A DNA stretch of 64,000 nt, taken from Ruminococcus sp. GTDB taxonomy: Bacteria > Bacillota > Clostridia > Oscillospirales > Ruminococcaceae. Below the pieces are notes generated by a model. The model worked only from the letters and a program-made list of their open reading frames with translations, did no database searches and was not told where the DNA came from. Positions 34,522 through 43,110 of this stretch are shown here, piece by piece. The first letter of the stretch is position 1; each line of letters begins with the position of its first letter. A program made the translations under genes and the position numbers. The stretch is from the NCBI GenBank assembly GCA_015066705.1, contig SVNV01000004.1:36088-100087 (forward strand), written 5' to 3'.

Positions 34522-35632
34522 TCCTAATTTCCTCGTAATAATAATCAAGCATCAAATCAATCATTCGTCCGTAGCTGTTTTTTCCGTCCTTAACGCCATT
34601 TAGCTTTAAGCTTGTGTCGGTTGCAATATCCCCCACTGTGTTTACAATGTCACTTGGAATAATTGCGCTGTCGTCATTCTGAACCTCTTCCCAATGCTCA
34701 TAGCTCATATTCCAGTCAAGAAGAATATACGGACTTAAGTTTTCGTAAAAATTTATAATATCCTCTTCTGTACCGTAATCCTCAATGTTGTTTCTTATGT
34801 ATTTCAAAGCCGAAGTCGCACCGCTGTATATGAAATCCTTGTCACACGATTTTATACAGGCAAGATAGGCTATGAAATTCGCCTCATCTTCAAGAATAAA
34901 GCCTTTCAGATGTGCAAGCTCGTGGCAAAGGGTGTCAGGAAGATTGACCTTGTACATATCCTTGTTGTAATTTGCTTCAAGAGTAAAAGGGAAATAAATC
35001 CCCATAAGATACTGCTGGCTCATAAAAAAGCTGTTCATCACAGGCTTAGGATTAGGATAAAAGCCCTTTAACTGAGGGTAATCCTCTCCCAGCTTCTGCA
35101 TAGCCTCAATAGCCCTGTCACCAAGATTATCTTCGGCAATAAACCTGCCCTCGTCATCACGCTCGACTTTTTCCGCATACTCATTTGCAATGGCTGTTAC
35201 AATCTCACCAAGCTTCACAAGGTCGTCAACGGTATGCTCCTCAGCAACCATTCCATACCTGTCCCCGAAATTCGTGCAGTGATATAAAATAAAGCAGTTA
35301 AGTGTCTGAATAAGTGCAATACTTACCATTATCCACGCAACAGTTTTTCCGTAAATTTTAGTGATAAAAAGACGCTTTCCCTCTTTTTTATAGATAAGAA
35401 CAGCGTAACTGACAGTTCCAAAAACAACAAGTAAAAGTCCTATGATAATGAGTATTTCCCCTACCGAAAAAGGAAATACCGACGTAAAGCGTGAATAGGT
35501 GTTAATCCATAAAGGAAAAATCTTTTCCACATAAAAGTCGCAGAAGCCTTTACTTGTCCATGCGACAATGTTTAAAATCACTGTAAATACAGCCACCGAA
35601 AACAAAACTATGGTGTTCTTTTTAAGTTTCAT
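34514..35632 (-). CDS. DUF3810-like membrane metalloprotease homologue
   Basis: 372 residues. Three hydrophobic segments occur in the first 120 residues, then an extracytoplasmic part with NLPDTLCHELAHLKGFILEDEANF, read as DTLCHELAH..EDEAN (an HExxH zinc motif with a downstream Glu). This arrangement fits DUF3810 proteins. No substrate is known. I use ATG 35632, seven bases after AGAGG, rather than the adjacent TTG. It lies directly after vanY and before tsaE, so wall maturation is a reasonable guess by context only. Confidence 0.7.
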   Translation of the reverse strand: MKLKKNTIVLFSVAVFTVILNIVAWTSKGFCDFYVEKIFPLWINTYSRFTSVFPFSVGEILIIIGLLLVVFGTVSYAVLIYKKEGKRLFITKIYGKTVAWIMVSIALIQTLNCFILYHCTNFGDRYGMVAEEHTVDDLVKLGEIVTAIANEYAEKVERDDEGRFIAEDNLGDRAIEAMQKLGEDYPQLKGFYPNPKPVMNSFFMSQQYLMGIYFPFTLEANYNKDMYKVNLPDTLCHELAHLKGFILEDEANFIAYLACIKSCDKDFIYSGATSALKYIRNNIEDYGTEEDIINFYENLSPYILLDWNMSYEHWEEVQNDDSAIIPSDIVNTVGDIATDTSLKLNGVKDGKNSYGRMIDLMLDYYYEEIRNG

Positions 35633-35636
35633 CAAG

Positions 35637-36524
35637 CTACCTCTTTCCTGTAATTATGAAGCACCCCGTGTTGTCCTCTGAAACCACATAGCTCTTGCAA
35701 TCAGCCGGCACAGTAATCTCATCACCTTTTTGTCTGGTGTAAATGTATTTTCCGAATTTATAAAACTTGCCGATTTCCATACCAGCTATGTGTTCCTCTA
35801 AAGTAAGCGAATTGTTGTAAATTATCTCGCTGTGTGGAAAACCCACATATCTTATATGCCACGGCTCAAATTTTATTCCCGTAATGTCCTCTTTAAACTG
35901 TGGGTATCTGATTATAAATCCGTATTTCCAGGAATTTTGGTTTACCCACTGACCTACATCGCAGTTAATAAAGCCTGCCCCTGCAAACTCCGTAATATAT
36001 ACGTCAAGAGCAAGTCCTGTCTGGTGTTCGCTCGCACCTGCCTTCATAGCAGATTCCTCGTCCTGCTCCTTGGAGATTTCCTCCTGCTCCTCAGCAGTAC
36101 GATAACTGCTCATAATATAAAGCGTATTGTCAAATTTATCAATAATGTCAAGGGACATATCAGAATAATCGTCTCTCATACAGCTGTTCATCATAACACC
36201 CGTGGTTTTGTATTCGCTGATGTCAGCTTCATAATCGTCAGCAAGTGTATGCTCATTGTTTACAAGCATCATAGACTGATTAAAGCTAACATTTTCCCAT
36301 TTTATAAACTCAGAAACCTCCACTTTTTCGGTGTCAAGCTCCTTAGCTGACATAGCAGTAAGCGCTACCTCATTTTTTCCTGAGTTAAAAAAGCTTTTAA
36401 CCTTGTATCTGAAACCCGGCTTTAAAACCAGCACCAGAACAAATACAGCCACACATAAAAATACAACTGCCACAGATATGATAACAGCAATTTTAATCTT
36501 GCTTAATTTCTTTTCTTTTTCCAT
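35637..36524 (-). CDS. vanY: D-alanyl-D-alanine carboxypeptidase (VanY, peptidase M15B)
   Basis: 295 residues. One N-terminal transmembrane anchor (about 10-34) exposes the catalytic domain outside. The M15B zinc site is visible: SEHQTGLALDVYI supplies His and Asp, and EPWHIRYVGFPH supplies the catalytic Glu and the third His. Such enzymes trim the terminal D-Ala from peptidoglycan stems. There are no other van genes nearby, so this is ordinary wall metabolism rather than resistance. AGAGGTGACAACAA precedes the ATG. First gene of the cluster. Confidence 0.88.
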   Translation of the reverse strand: MEKEKKLSKIKIAVIISVAVVFLCVAVFVLVLVLKPGFRYKVKSFFNSGKNEVALTAMSAKELDTEKVEVSEFIKWENVSFNQSMMLVNNEHTLADDYEADISEYKTTGVMMNSCMRDDYSDMSLDIIDKFDNTLYIMSSYRTAEEQEEISKEQDEESAMKAGASEHQTGLALDVYITEFAGAGFINCDVGQWVNQNSWKYGFIIRYPQFKEDITGIKFEPWHIRYVGFPHSEIIYNNSLTLEEHIAGMEIGKFYKFGKYIYTRQKGDEITVPADCKSYVVSEDNTGCFIITGKR

Positions 36525-36544
36525 TTGTTGTCACCTCTTATAAT

Positions 36545-36588
36545 AAAAACTCAAATCGGCTGCCGAAAAAACAGCAACCGATTTATCA
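36545..36588 (-). terminator. Terminator of fhs
   Basis: Minus strand: AAATCGG..CTG / CAGCCGATTT with a three-base bulge, then GAGTTTTTATT. It sits between fhs and vanY. Confidence 0.6.
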
Positions 36589-36590
36589 TT

Positions 36591-38261
36591 TTAAAAGAGT
36601 CCCGAAATGTTTCCTTCGTTGTCGCAGTCAATCTTGTTTGCAGCAGGCAGCTTAGGAAGTCCAGGCATTGTCATAATGTCACCTGTATAAGCTACCACAA
36701 AGCCAGCTCCAGCAGAAAGCTTTACGTCACGGACTGTGATTTCAAAGTTTTCAGGCTTGCCGAGTTTTGCAGGGTCATCTGAAAGTGAGTACTGAGTTTT
36801 AGCTACACAAACAGGAATATCCCCGAAACCAAGGTCAGTAATTTCCTTGATAGCCTTTTCAGCCTGTGCAGTAAAGATAACACCGTCAGCTCTGTAAATT
36901 TCCTTGGCAATAATATTAAGCTTTTCCTTGATTGGAAGCTTTTCGTCGTAAAGTGGTGCATAATTTGAAGGCTTTTCTTCAATAGTCTTAACTACCTTCT
37001 GAGCAAGGTCAGTTCCGCCTTCGCCACCCTTGGCAAAAATTTCAGCAAGTGAGTATTCAACTCCCATTTCCTCACAAACCTCACCGATAACTGCAATTTC
37101 AGCATCAGTATCTGTGTGGAATCTGTTGATAGCAACAACAACAGGAACACCGAATTTCTGCATATTTTCAATGTGAGTTTTAAGGTTTACAATACCCTTT
37201 CTGAGAGCCTCAACGTTTTCAGTTGTAAGGTCAGCCTTAGCAACCCCACCGTTGTATTTAAGCGCTCTGATAGTTGCAACAAGCACTACGCAGTTTGGCT
37301 TGAGTCCTGCAAATCTGCACTTGATATCCATAAACTTTTCAGCACCAAGGTCAGAGCCGAAACCTGCCTCTGTGATTGTGTAATCGCCGAGCTTCAAAGC
37401 AAGCTTTGTCGCTCTTACAGAGTTACAGCCGTGAGCAATGTTGGCAAAAGGTCCGCCGTGCATAATAGCAGGTGTGTTTTCAAGCGTCTGAACAAGGTTA
37501 GGCTTCAGAGCGTCTTTAAGGAGCGCAACCATAGCGCCACAGCCACCCAAATCCTTAGCATAAACAGGCTTTCCTTCGTAGGTGTAGCCTACAAAAATTC
37601 TTTCAAGTCTTGCCTTCAAATCAGCAAGGTCAGACGCAAGACAAAGGATAGCCATAATTTCGCTGGCAACAGTAATCTGGAAACCGTCTTCTCTTGGCAT
37701 ACCGTTAACCTTGCCACCAAGACCAACAATAATGCTTCTCAGGTTTCTGTCGTTCATGTCCATACATCTCTTGAACATAATTCTTCTCTGGTCAATGCCG
37801 AGAGCATTTCCCTGCTGAATGTGATTGTCAATGAGCGCACAAAGAAGATTGTTTGCAGCTGTAATAGCGTGCATATCCCCTGTAAAATGAAGATTGATGT
37901 CCTCCATAGGTACAACCTGTGCGTATCCGCCACCTGCAGCACCACCCTTGATTCCGAATACAGGACCAAGTGAAGGCTCACGGAGTGCAAGTACAGCGTT
38001 TTTGCCAATTTTAGCCATAGATTCAGCAAGACCAACAGAAATAGTAGTCTTTCCTTCACCTGCAGGTGTAGGGTTTATAGCAGTAACAAGAATGAGCTTT
38101 CCGTCCTCCTTGTCAGCAAGCTTTGTGAAAAGTGCTTCAGAAAGCTTAGCCTTGTAATGTCCGTAAGGCTCAACATCTTCCTCGGAAATACCGAGTTCAT
38201 CTGCAATTTCAAGAATTTTTTTCATTTTCGCAGCCTGAGCAATTTCGATATCAGTAAGCAT
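36591..38261 (-). CDS. fhs: Formate-tetrahydrofolate ligase
   Basis: 556 residues, full length. The ATP-binding loop is [35 protein letters not shown], the [17 protein letters not shown] block and [14 protein letters not shown] are all diagnostic. It makes 10-formyl-THF from formate, ATP and THF for purine or acetogenic-type one-carbon metabolism. It is monocistronic, and the leader of about 33 nt is too short for a THF riboswitch. Confidence 0.98.
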   Translation of the reverse strand: MLTDIEIAQAAKMKKILEIADELGISEEDVEPYGHYKAKLSEALFTKLADKEDGKLILVTAINPTPAGEGKTTISVGLAESMAKIGKNAVLALREPSLGPVFGIKGGAAGGGYAQVVPMEDINLHFTGDMHAITAANNLLCALIDNHIQQGNALGIDQRRIMFKRCMDMNDRNLRSIIVGLGGKVNGMPREDGFQITVASEIMAILCLASDLADLKARLERIFVGYTYEGKPVYAKDLGGCGAMVALLKDALKPNLVQTLENTPAIMHGGPFANIAHGCNSVRATKLALKLGDYTITEAGFGSDLGAEKFMDIKCRFAGLKPNCVVLVATIRALKYNGGVAKADLTTENVEALRKGIVNLKTHIENMQKFGVPVVVAINRFHTDTDAEIAVIGEVCEEMGVEYSLAEIFAKGGEGGTDLAQKVVKTIEEKPSNYAPLYDEKLPIKEKLNIIAKEIYRADGVIFTAQAEKAIKEITDLGFGDIPVCVAKTQYSLSDDPAKLGKPENFEITVRDVKLSAGAGFVVAYTGDIMTMPGLPKLPAANKIDCDNEGNISGLF

Positions 38262-38300
38262 AAAAACAACCTCATTTCAAAATAAAATTCATACATATAG

Positions 38301-38329
38301 ATTATAACATATTTCCCACTGTTTTTCAA
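38301..38329 (-). promoter_or_regulatory. Promoter of fhs
   Basis: Minus strand: TTGAAA, 17-bp spacer, TATAAT. Confidence 0.85.
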
Positions 38330-38384
38330 CCAGAAAACAGCACAAAAATTCTGTTTCAAAGGTAAAAGTTTTATACTCAGCAGA

Positions 38385-38424
38385 GTAAAACAAAACCCAC
38401 TACATTTTTACAGATAGTGGGTTT
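38385..38424 (-). terminator. Terminator of pfkA
   Basis: Stem AAACCCACTA / TAGTGGGTTT with a 12-nt loop and T runs on both strands, about 160 nt after the pfkA stop and after a family 2 repeat. Confidence 0.65.
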
Positions 38425-38484
38425 ATTTTTATAATCCGTTGCCGTCAGACAAAACCTGGATTGTCAATTTTCAACTGTGAATTA

Positions 38485-38582
38485 GTAAGGCGAGCGTCAA
38501 GTGAGCCGATAACCGCCGTCACACGAGACTTTCCGCCACCGCCAATGAATAAATAGGCGAGGAGGTTCCAGCGTAACGCTGG
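38485..38582 (+). repeat. Degenerate intergenic repeat, family 2, copy B
   Basis: Runs from AAGGCGAGCGTCAAGTGAGC through GATAACCGCCGTCAC to AGGCGAGGAGG and a CCAGCG-TAA-CGCTGG palindrome that touches the pfkA stop codon. It is the best preserved match to copy C at 44838. Confidence 0.65.
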
Positions 38583-39665
38583 TTAATCGCCAAAGGAGAT
38601 TCCTACATCTTTAGCTGTCAGGATAAGCTGATGGTCAGCAGGTACAAGCTTTGGCTTTCCTGCAATATCAATGAGCTTGTTTTCTGTGACATCTTCATTA
38701 ACCAAAGCAACGGTGTATCCGTATTTTTCTTCCTTGATAAGCTGTGCAGCACGCACACCAAATCTTGTCGCAAGCACTCTGTCGTAAGCCGAAGGGCTTC
38801 CACCTCGGAGCATATGACCAGGCACGCAAACTCTTGTTTCCATTCCTGTTTTTGCCTGGATTTCCTTGGCAATTCTGTTTGAAGCAGTAATCTCACCACG
38901 CTCAGCACGAAGTCTTGCACGTTCTTTCTTTTTGAGCTTGGCTTCTTCCTTATCAAAAGCACCCTCAGCAACAGCAATAATAGAAAACGCCTTTCCGTTT
39001 TTAGCTCTCTTTTCGCAAGCCTCAGCCAGCTTGTCGATGTCAAATGGAATTTCAGGAAGAACAATCATATCCGCTCCGCCTGCAATACCCGAATAAAGTG
39101 TGAGCCAGCCAGCCTTGTTTCCCATAATTTCCACAACCATAATTCTGTCGTGGGAATCAGCTGTAGAATGAAGCCTGTCAATTACGTCAGTTGCAATGTC
39201 AACTGCTGTGTGAAAACCAAAAGTAACACTTGTTCCGTAAATGTCGTTGTCAATAGTCTTAGGAAGTCCGATTACGTTAAGACCTTCCTGTGAAAGAAGA
39301 TTGGCAGTCTTATGAGTACCGTTTCCACCAAGTGTCAGAAGGCAATCCAGCTTTTGTTTTTTATAGGTTTCCTTCATAGCCTTAACCTTATCAATATTGT
39401 CCTCTTCAATCACAAGCATCTTTTTGTAAGGAGTTCTCTTTGTCCCGAAAATAGTTCCGCCTCTCGTTAAAATTCCCGAAAAGTCCGATGGCTTCATTTC
39501 CTTGCATTCGTTGTGAATAAGTCCCGAATACCCGTCGTTTATTCCGATAATTTCAACATTGTCCGTCCCGAAAAGCTGATAACAAGCCTTTGCCGCACCT
39601 CTTATAGTCGCGTTAAGTCCCGGGCAATCTCCACCACTTGTCAAAATACCAATTCTTCTTTTCAT
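38583..39665 (-). CDS. pfkA: 6-phosphofructokinase (group with Lys in PKTIDND)
   Basis: 360 residues. Visible are ILTSGGDCPGLNATIRG, GGTIFGTKRTPY, LGGNGTHKTA (Asn115-Gly116) and PKTIDNDIYGT (Lys136), then VEIMGNKAGWLTLY. By the E. coli numbering rule, Gly at position 104 suggests ATP, while Lys at 124 is common in pyrophosphate enzymes and in group III ATP enzymes. ATP use is more likely but not certain. The Mg-binding Asp of GGDG is Asn here. It catalyses the committed step of glycolysis. The ribosome binding site AAAGGA is 11 nt upstream. Confidence 0.93.
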   Translation of the reverse strand: MKRRIGILTSGGDCPGLNATIRGAAKACYQLFGTDNVEIIGINDGYSGLIHNECKEMKPSDFSGILTRGGTIFGTKRTPYKKMLVIEEDNIDKVKAMKETYKKQKLDCLLTLGGNGTHKTANLLSQEGLNVIGLPKTIDNDIYGTSVTFGFHTAVDIATDVIDRLHSTADSHDRIMVVEIMGNKAGWLTLYSGIAGGADMIVLPEIPFDIDKLAEACEKRAKNGKAFSIIAVAEGAFDKEEAKLKKKERARLRAERGEITASNRIAKEIQAKTGMETRVCVPGHMLRGGSPSAYDRVLATRFGVRAAQLIKEEKYGYTVALVNEDVTENKLIDIAGKPKLVPADHQLILTAKDVGISFGD

Positions 39666-39702
39666 AAAAACATAAATCCTTTCAAAAATATTTGAAAAAG
39701 GT

Positions 39703-39732
39703 CTGAAAAAGGGCGAATATTTCGCCCTTTAA
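39703..39732 (-). terminator. Terminator of the chemoreceptor gene
   Basis: Stem AAAGGGCGAA / TTCGCCCTTT, short loop, followed on the minus strand by TTTTTC. Readthrough into pfkA is possible. Confidence 0.65.
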
Positions 39733-39735
39733 TCA

Positions 39736-42024
39736 TTAATATTTGTCGTCCTCGTCGTTGATTGATTCAGGATTGAATTCCTCATCATCATCGAGAATAA
39801 TCTTAACCTCTTCCTCATCGTCAGGGTCATCAGGATAAGCAAAGCTCATAGGAGCAGGCTCGTCGTCAGGCTCGTCAGGATAAGCAAAACTCATAGGAGC
39901 AGGCTCATCGTCAGGCTCGTCAGGATATGCAAAACTCATAGGAGCAGGCCCATCATCAGGGTCGTCAGGATATGCAAAACCTGAGATTGAATCAGGCTCA
40001 TCATCAGGATAATCAAAGCTTGAGAATCCGCCTGAAGGAGTTGAGCTTTCAGAAACGTAATCATACATTCCTGCTCCGCTTGAAGACTTGTTGCTTCCGC
40101 CCTTTGAAAGCTTGAAGCGGGCAATCATATTCTTAAGGATAAGTGACTGGCTTGAAAGCTCTTCACTTGCAGAAGCAGAGCCGACAGCAGTTGAAGTATT
40201 GCTTGCAACTACCGCAGAAATCTGGTCTACACCTGTGTTAATCTGAACAATAGCTTCTGCCTGATGGTCTGAAGCATCAGAAATATCTCTTACGAGCTTC
40301 TGAATTTCCTGTGAGTCCTCAACAATCTTGTTAAGTGAACCGGCTGTCTGACCTGCGATGTCAGAACCTCTTGCGATAGCATCAGCTGAGTTTTCGATAA
40401 GAGCAGCAGTCTGCTTAGCAGCCTCAGCACTCTTTGAAGCAAGTCGTCTTACTTCGTCAGCTACTACACCAAAGCCCTTTGAACCTTCTCTTGCAGCTTC
40501 AACAGCAGCGTTAAGAGCAAGGATATTTGTCTGGAATGAGATTTCGTCGATAACCTTGATAATCTTTGAAATTTCAGCAGAGGATTCGCTGATTTCGCCC
40601 ATAGCAGCAAGCATCTTTTCCATGTCCTTGTTACATTCAGCGATAGCGTCTGTATTGTTCTGAACGATTACATAAGCTTCCTTAGCAGACTTAGCGTTCT
40701 GGGTTGTCTGGTTGGAAACGTCAGTAATTGTAGCTGAAAGCTCTTCGATTGAGCTTGCCTGCTGAGTTGAACCCTGTGAAAGGCTCTGTGCGTTGTTTGA
40801 TACCTGAACTGCGCCAGAAGATACCTGCTCAGCAGCGATATTGATGCTTGCAAATGTATCGGAAAGTGATTCAAGAATCGAGTTGAAAGTAGATTTAATT
40901 TTTATAAAGTCACCCTTGAAGGTTCCGTCAACTCTGTGAGCAAGGTTACCCTCAGAAATGTTTGTAAGAGCAAATGTAATGAGATTGATGTACTGTCTGA
41001 GTGAAACAACGGTTTCTTCCAGTGAGTTTGAAAGTACGCCAAGTTCGTCCTTTGAGTAACATACATCAACAGGGTCAGAAAGGTTACCCTGTGAAAGTGC
41101 TCTCAGACGCTGAGTTGTATTTACAATAGGGGTTGAAATTGTTCTAGCAAAGAAAATACTTATGATTACAACAGCCGCAAAAAGAATTACTGCAGCAATA
41201 AGAATACCTATACCTCCGACATCAGCGATTGAGAGATATTCATTTCTGTCACAAGTAACTACAAGTATAGCGTTTATAGCTCCTACTTTATTATAAGCTG
41301 CGATTTTTTTGCCGTCCTTTGATTTATAGTCAGCAAAACCACTCTTTTCTTTAAGAGCTTCCTTTACAAATTCAGCTTCCTTTTTATAGTCCTTATCCTT
41401 CTTTGCAAGAGTGATAGCGTTGTAATGATTTGTTTTTGAGTTATCGCTTTTTGCAACAACTGTACCTTCACCATCAATAACAATAACTTCACCTGTTGAG
41501 CCGACGTCAGACTCCTTAAAATGAACTACAAGAGCGTCAACTGAATATGTAACAGTAACTGCACCCATTACTTCTTCTTCGTAAATTACAGGAACAGCTA
41601 TCGAATACTCCACCTTTTTATCACTGGTAACAATATCAGATACAGTTGCCTTCTTTTTGTTAATAGCTTTCTCTGCAATTACGTCAATATAATTTGAATC
41701 ATCAATAGCATCGCTTTTATCAAAAAATGCAAAATCATTTCTGTAAGAATCGCTGATGCCCTGCTCAATCATTGAAAGCTTTGTAGTATCATCAGCTGTG
41801 ATGAAATCGGGTTTGCTGACAACAAAGCTCAAAGCTTCCTGCTGGCTTTCAATTACAACGTCAATGGTTTCAGCAGACTGCTGAGCCATAGGTGCAAGTG
41901 TTTTTTCCAGCGTGTTTTCAACAGCTGATTTTGAAGATGAAACACCGATAAATCCCAGTACGCCAACTATAATCACAGAAAGCCCCAGAATCATTATAAG
42001 TATTTTCGAACGCAGACTTTTCAT
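39736..42024 (-). CDS. Methyl-accepting chemotaxis protein with repeated acidic tail
   Basis: About 762 residues. A first membrane helix (about 7-28) and an extracellular dCache-type sensor precede the second helix (about 275-298), a HAMP domain and the signalling coiled coil. Its tip reads EISFQTNILALNAAVEAARE, followed by GSKGFGVVADEVRRLA. The C-terminal 110 residues are unusual: near-identical 15-residue repeats FAYPDEPDDEPAPMS, then a very acidic end. I use ATG 42024, six bases after GGAGGAG. No che genes are nearby. It reports a small ligand to CheA, ligand unknown. Confidence 0.93.
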   Translation of the reverse strand: MKSLRSKILIMILGLSVIIVGVLGFIGVSSSKSAVENTLEKTLAPMAQQSAETIDVVIESQQEALSFVVSKPDFITADDTTKLSMIEQGISDSYRNDFAFFDKSDAIDDSNYIDVIAEKAINKKKATVSDIVTSDKKVEYSIAVPVIYEEEVMGAVTVTYSVDALVVHFKESDVGSTGEVIVIDGEGTVVAKSDNSKTNHYNAITLAKKDKDYKKEAEFVKEALKEKSGFADYKSKDGKKIAAYNKVGAINAILVVTCDRNEYLSIADVGGIGILIAAVILFAAVVIISIFFARTISTPIVNTTQRLRALSQGNLSDPVDVCYSKDELGVLSNSLEETVVSLRQYINLITFALTNISEGNLAHRVDGTFKGDFIKIKSTFNSILESLSDTFASINIAAEQVSSGAVQVSNNAQSLSQGSTQQASSIEELSATITDVSNQTTQNAKSAKEAYVIVQNNTDAIAECNKDMEKMLAAMGEISESSAEISKIIKVIDEISFQTNILALNAAVEAAREGSKGFGVVADEVRRLASKSAEAAKQTAALIENSADAIARGSDIAGQTAGSLNKIVEDSQEIQKLVRDISDASDHQAEAIVQINTGVDQISAVVASNTSTAVGSASASEELSSQSLILKNMIARFKLSKGGSNKSSSGAGMYDYVSESSTPSGGFSSFDYPDDEPDSISGFAYPDDPDDGPAPMSFAYPDEPDDEPAPMSFAYPDEPDDEPAPMSFAYPDDPDDEEEVKIILDDDEEFNPESINDEDDKY
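39829..39980 (-). repeat. 45-bp in-frame tandem repeats in the chemoreceptor gene
   Basis: Three to four copies of a 45-bp unit encoding FAYPDEPDDEPAPMS, differing by a few mostly synonymous bases. Copy-number change keeps the frame. Confidence 0.9.
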
Positions 42025-42079
42025 TTTTTTCTCCTCCTGTATGGTAAAATTCATATGAAAATAATCTGTAATTTAAATA

Positions 42080-42108
42080 ATTGTATCACATTTGCACAAT
42101 TTTTTCAA
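42080..42108 (-). promoter_or_regulatory. Promoter of the chemoreceptor gene
   Basis: Minus strand: TTGAAA, 17-bp spacer, TACAAT. Confidence 0.75.
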
Positions 42109-42126
42109 GGGGTTTCAGAGATTTTT

Positions 42127-42156
42127 TTGCATTTTTACAAATTATTTCTATATACT
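42127..42156 (+). promoter_or_regulatory. Promoter of the polysaccharide deacetylase gene
   Basis: TTGCAT, 18-bp spacer, TATACT, about 30 nt before the ATG. Confidence 0.55.
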
Positions 42157-42191
42157 AATAAAAATGAATAAATTTAGCGAGGTTTTTAAAA

Positions 42192-43058
42192 ATGTCAAAC
42201 GCAAAACTCACAAAAAACAAAACCTATATATGTCTATTATGCACAACCGTCCTGTTATTCATCATTTTAATTGCAGATTATTTTTATATCAGAACTACAC
42301 AGACAATGGCAGATTTAAAGAAAATTTCTGTTCCGATTATTATGTATCACTCTGTAAGCCGTGACGAAAATATGTGGTGCGATTATGTAATCTCTCCCAT
42401 CACTCTTGAAAAGGATATTGTCTATCTGAAACAAAAAGGCTATACACCGATTTTTGTTCAGGAGCTTATCGACTATGTCCACATTGATACTCCCCTTCCG
42501 AAAAAACCGGTAATTCTCACCTTTGACGACGGTTTTTCAGACAATCTGGAATATGTTCTTCCCCTTCTTGAAAAATACGATTTCAAGGCTACTGTTTCGG
42601 TTGTGGGAAGCTTTACCGAAATTTCCGACAACTCAGGTCTTAACCCTTACCTGTCAAGCGAGGAAATAGTAAACCTATACGAAAGCTGTCGTGTTGAAAT
42701 CGCAAACCACACCTACGATATGCACAGCACAGGCGGTGTCAGAAAGGGCTGCTCGATTATAAACGGCGAAACCTTTGAGCAATACAGAAACGCCCTTCTT
42801 TCAGACCTCAATAAAACCCAGCGTTATCTTTCAGAAAACTGCAGAATTGTTCCTACCGTTTTTTCTTATCCTTATGGTTTTGTCTGTGAACCATCAATGA
42901 GAATTGTAAAATCCGACGGCTTTAAGGCGAGCCTCGGCGTTGAAGAAAAATTAAACATCATCACAAAAGACCCCGAGTGTCTTTATAATCTTAATCGATT
43001 TAACCGTCCTGAATATGTTTCAACAGAGGATTTTTTCAAAAAAGTTCTTAAAGACTGA
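42192..43058 (+). CDS. Membrane-anchored polysaccharide deacetylase (NodB domain)
   Basis: 288 residues. One N-terminal membrane helix (about 12-32) is followed by an extracellular NodB-homology domain. Its metal site is visible: VILTFDDGFSDN (Asp-Asp) and IANHTYDMHS (HxxxxH-type). IIMYHSVS precedes it and VFSYPYGF follows, all typical of the PgdA/PdaA-like family that removes N-acetyl groups from wall or exopolysaccharide sugars. The target is unknown. GAGG precedes the ATG by nine bases. It is monocistronic. Confidence 0.88.
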   Translation: MSNAKLTKNKTYICLLCTTVLLFIILIADYFYIRTTQTMADLKKISVPIIMYHSVSRDENMWCDYVISPITLEKDIVYLKQKGYTPIFVQELIDYVHIDTPLPKKPVILTFDDGFSDNLEYVLPLLEKYDFKATVSVVGSFTEISDNSGLNPYLSSEEIVNLYESCRVEIANHTYDMHSTGGVRKGCSIINGETFEQYRNALLSDLNKTQRYLSENCRIVPTVFSYPYGFVCEPSMRIVKSDGFKASLGVEEKLNIITKDPECLYNLNRFNRPEYVSTEDFFKKVLKD

Positions 43059-43078
43059 TATTTCCTGAAAAAGCCCAT

Positions 43079-43110
43079 AAAAAAAGCGTGCCAAAAAGCA
43101 CGCTTTTTTC
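43079..43110. terminator. Bidirectional terminator
   Basis: Stem AAAAAGCGTGC / GCACGCTTTTTT with loop CAAAAA, between the converging deacetylase and malQ genes. Confidence 0.9.

Noticed and set aside
35637..36524. Vancomycin-resistance locus
   Set aside because: Only a VanY-type carboxypeptidase is present; no vanHAX or vanRS genes are nearby, so ordinary wall metabolism is the simpler reading.
37116..37973. 285-codon plus-strand frame opposite fhs
   Set aside because: Lies entirely antisense to a full-length conserved fhs gene; composition is that of a shadow frame.
38262..38300. THF riboswitch ahead of fhs
   Set aside because: The leader predicted from the TTGAAA-17-TATAAT promoter is about 33 nt, too short.
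39829..39980. CRISPR-like array
   Set aside because: The 45-bp repeats are head-to-tail without spacers, in frame, and encode a repeated peptide.
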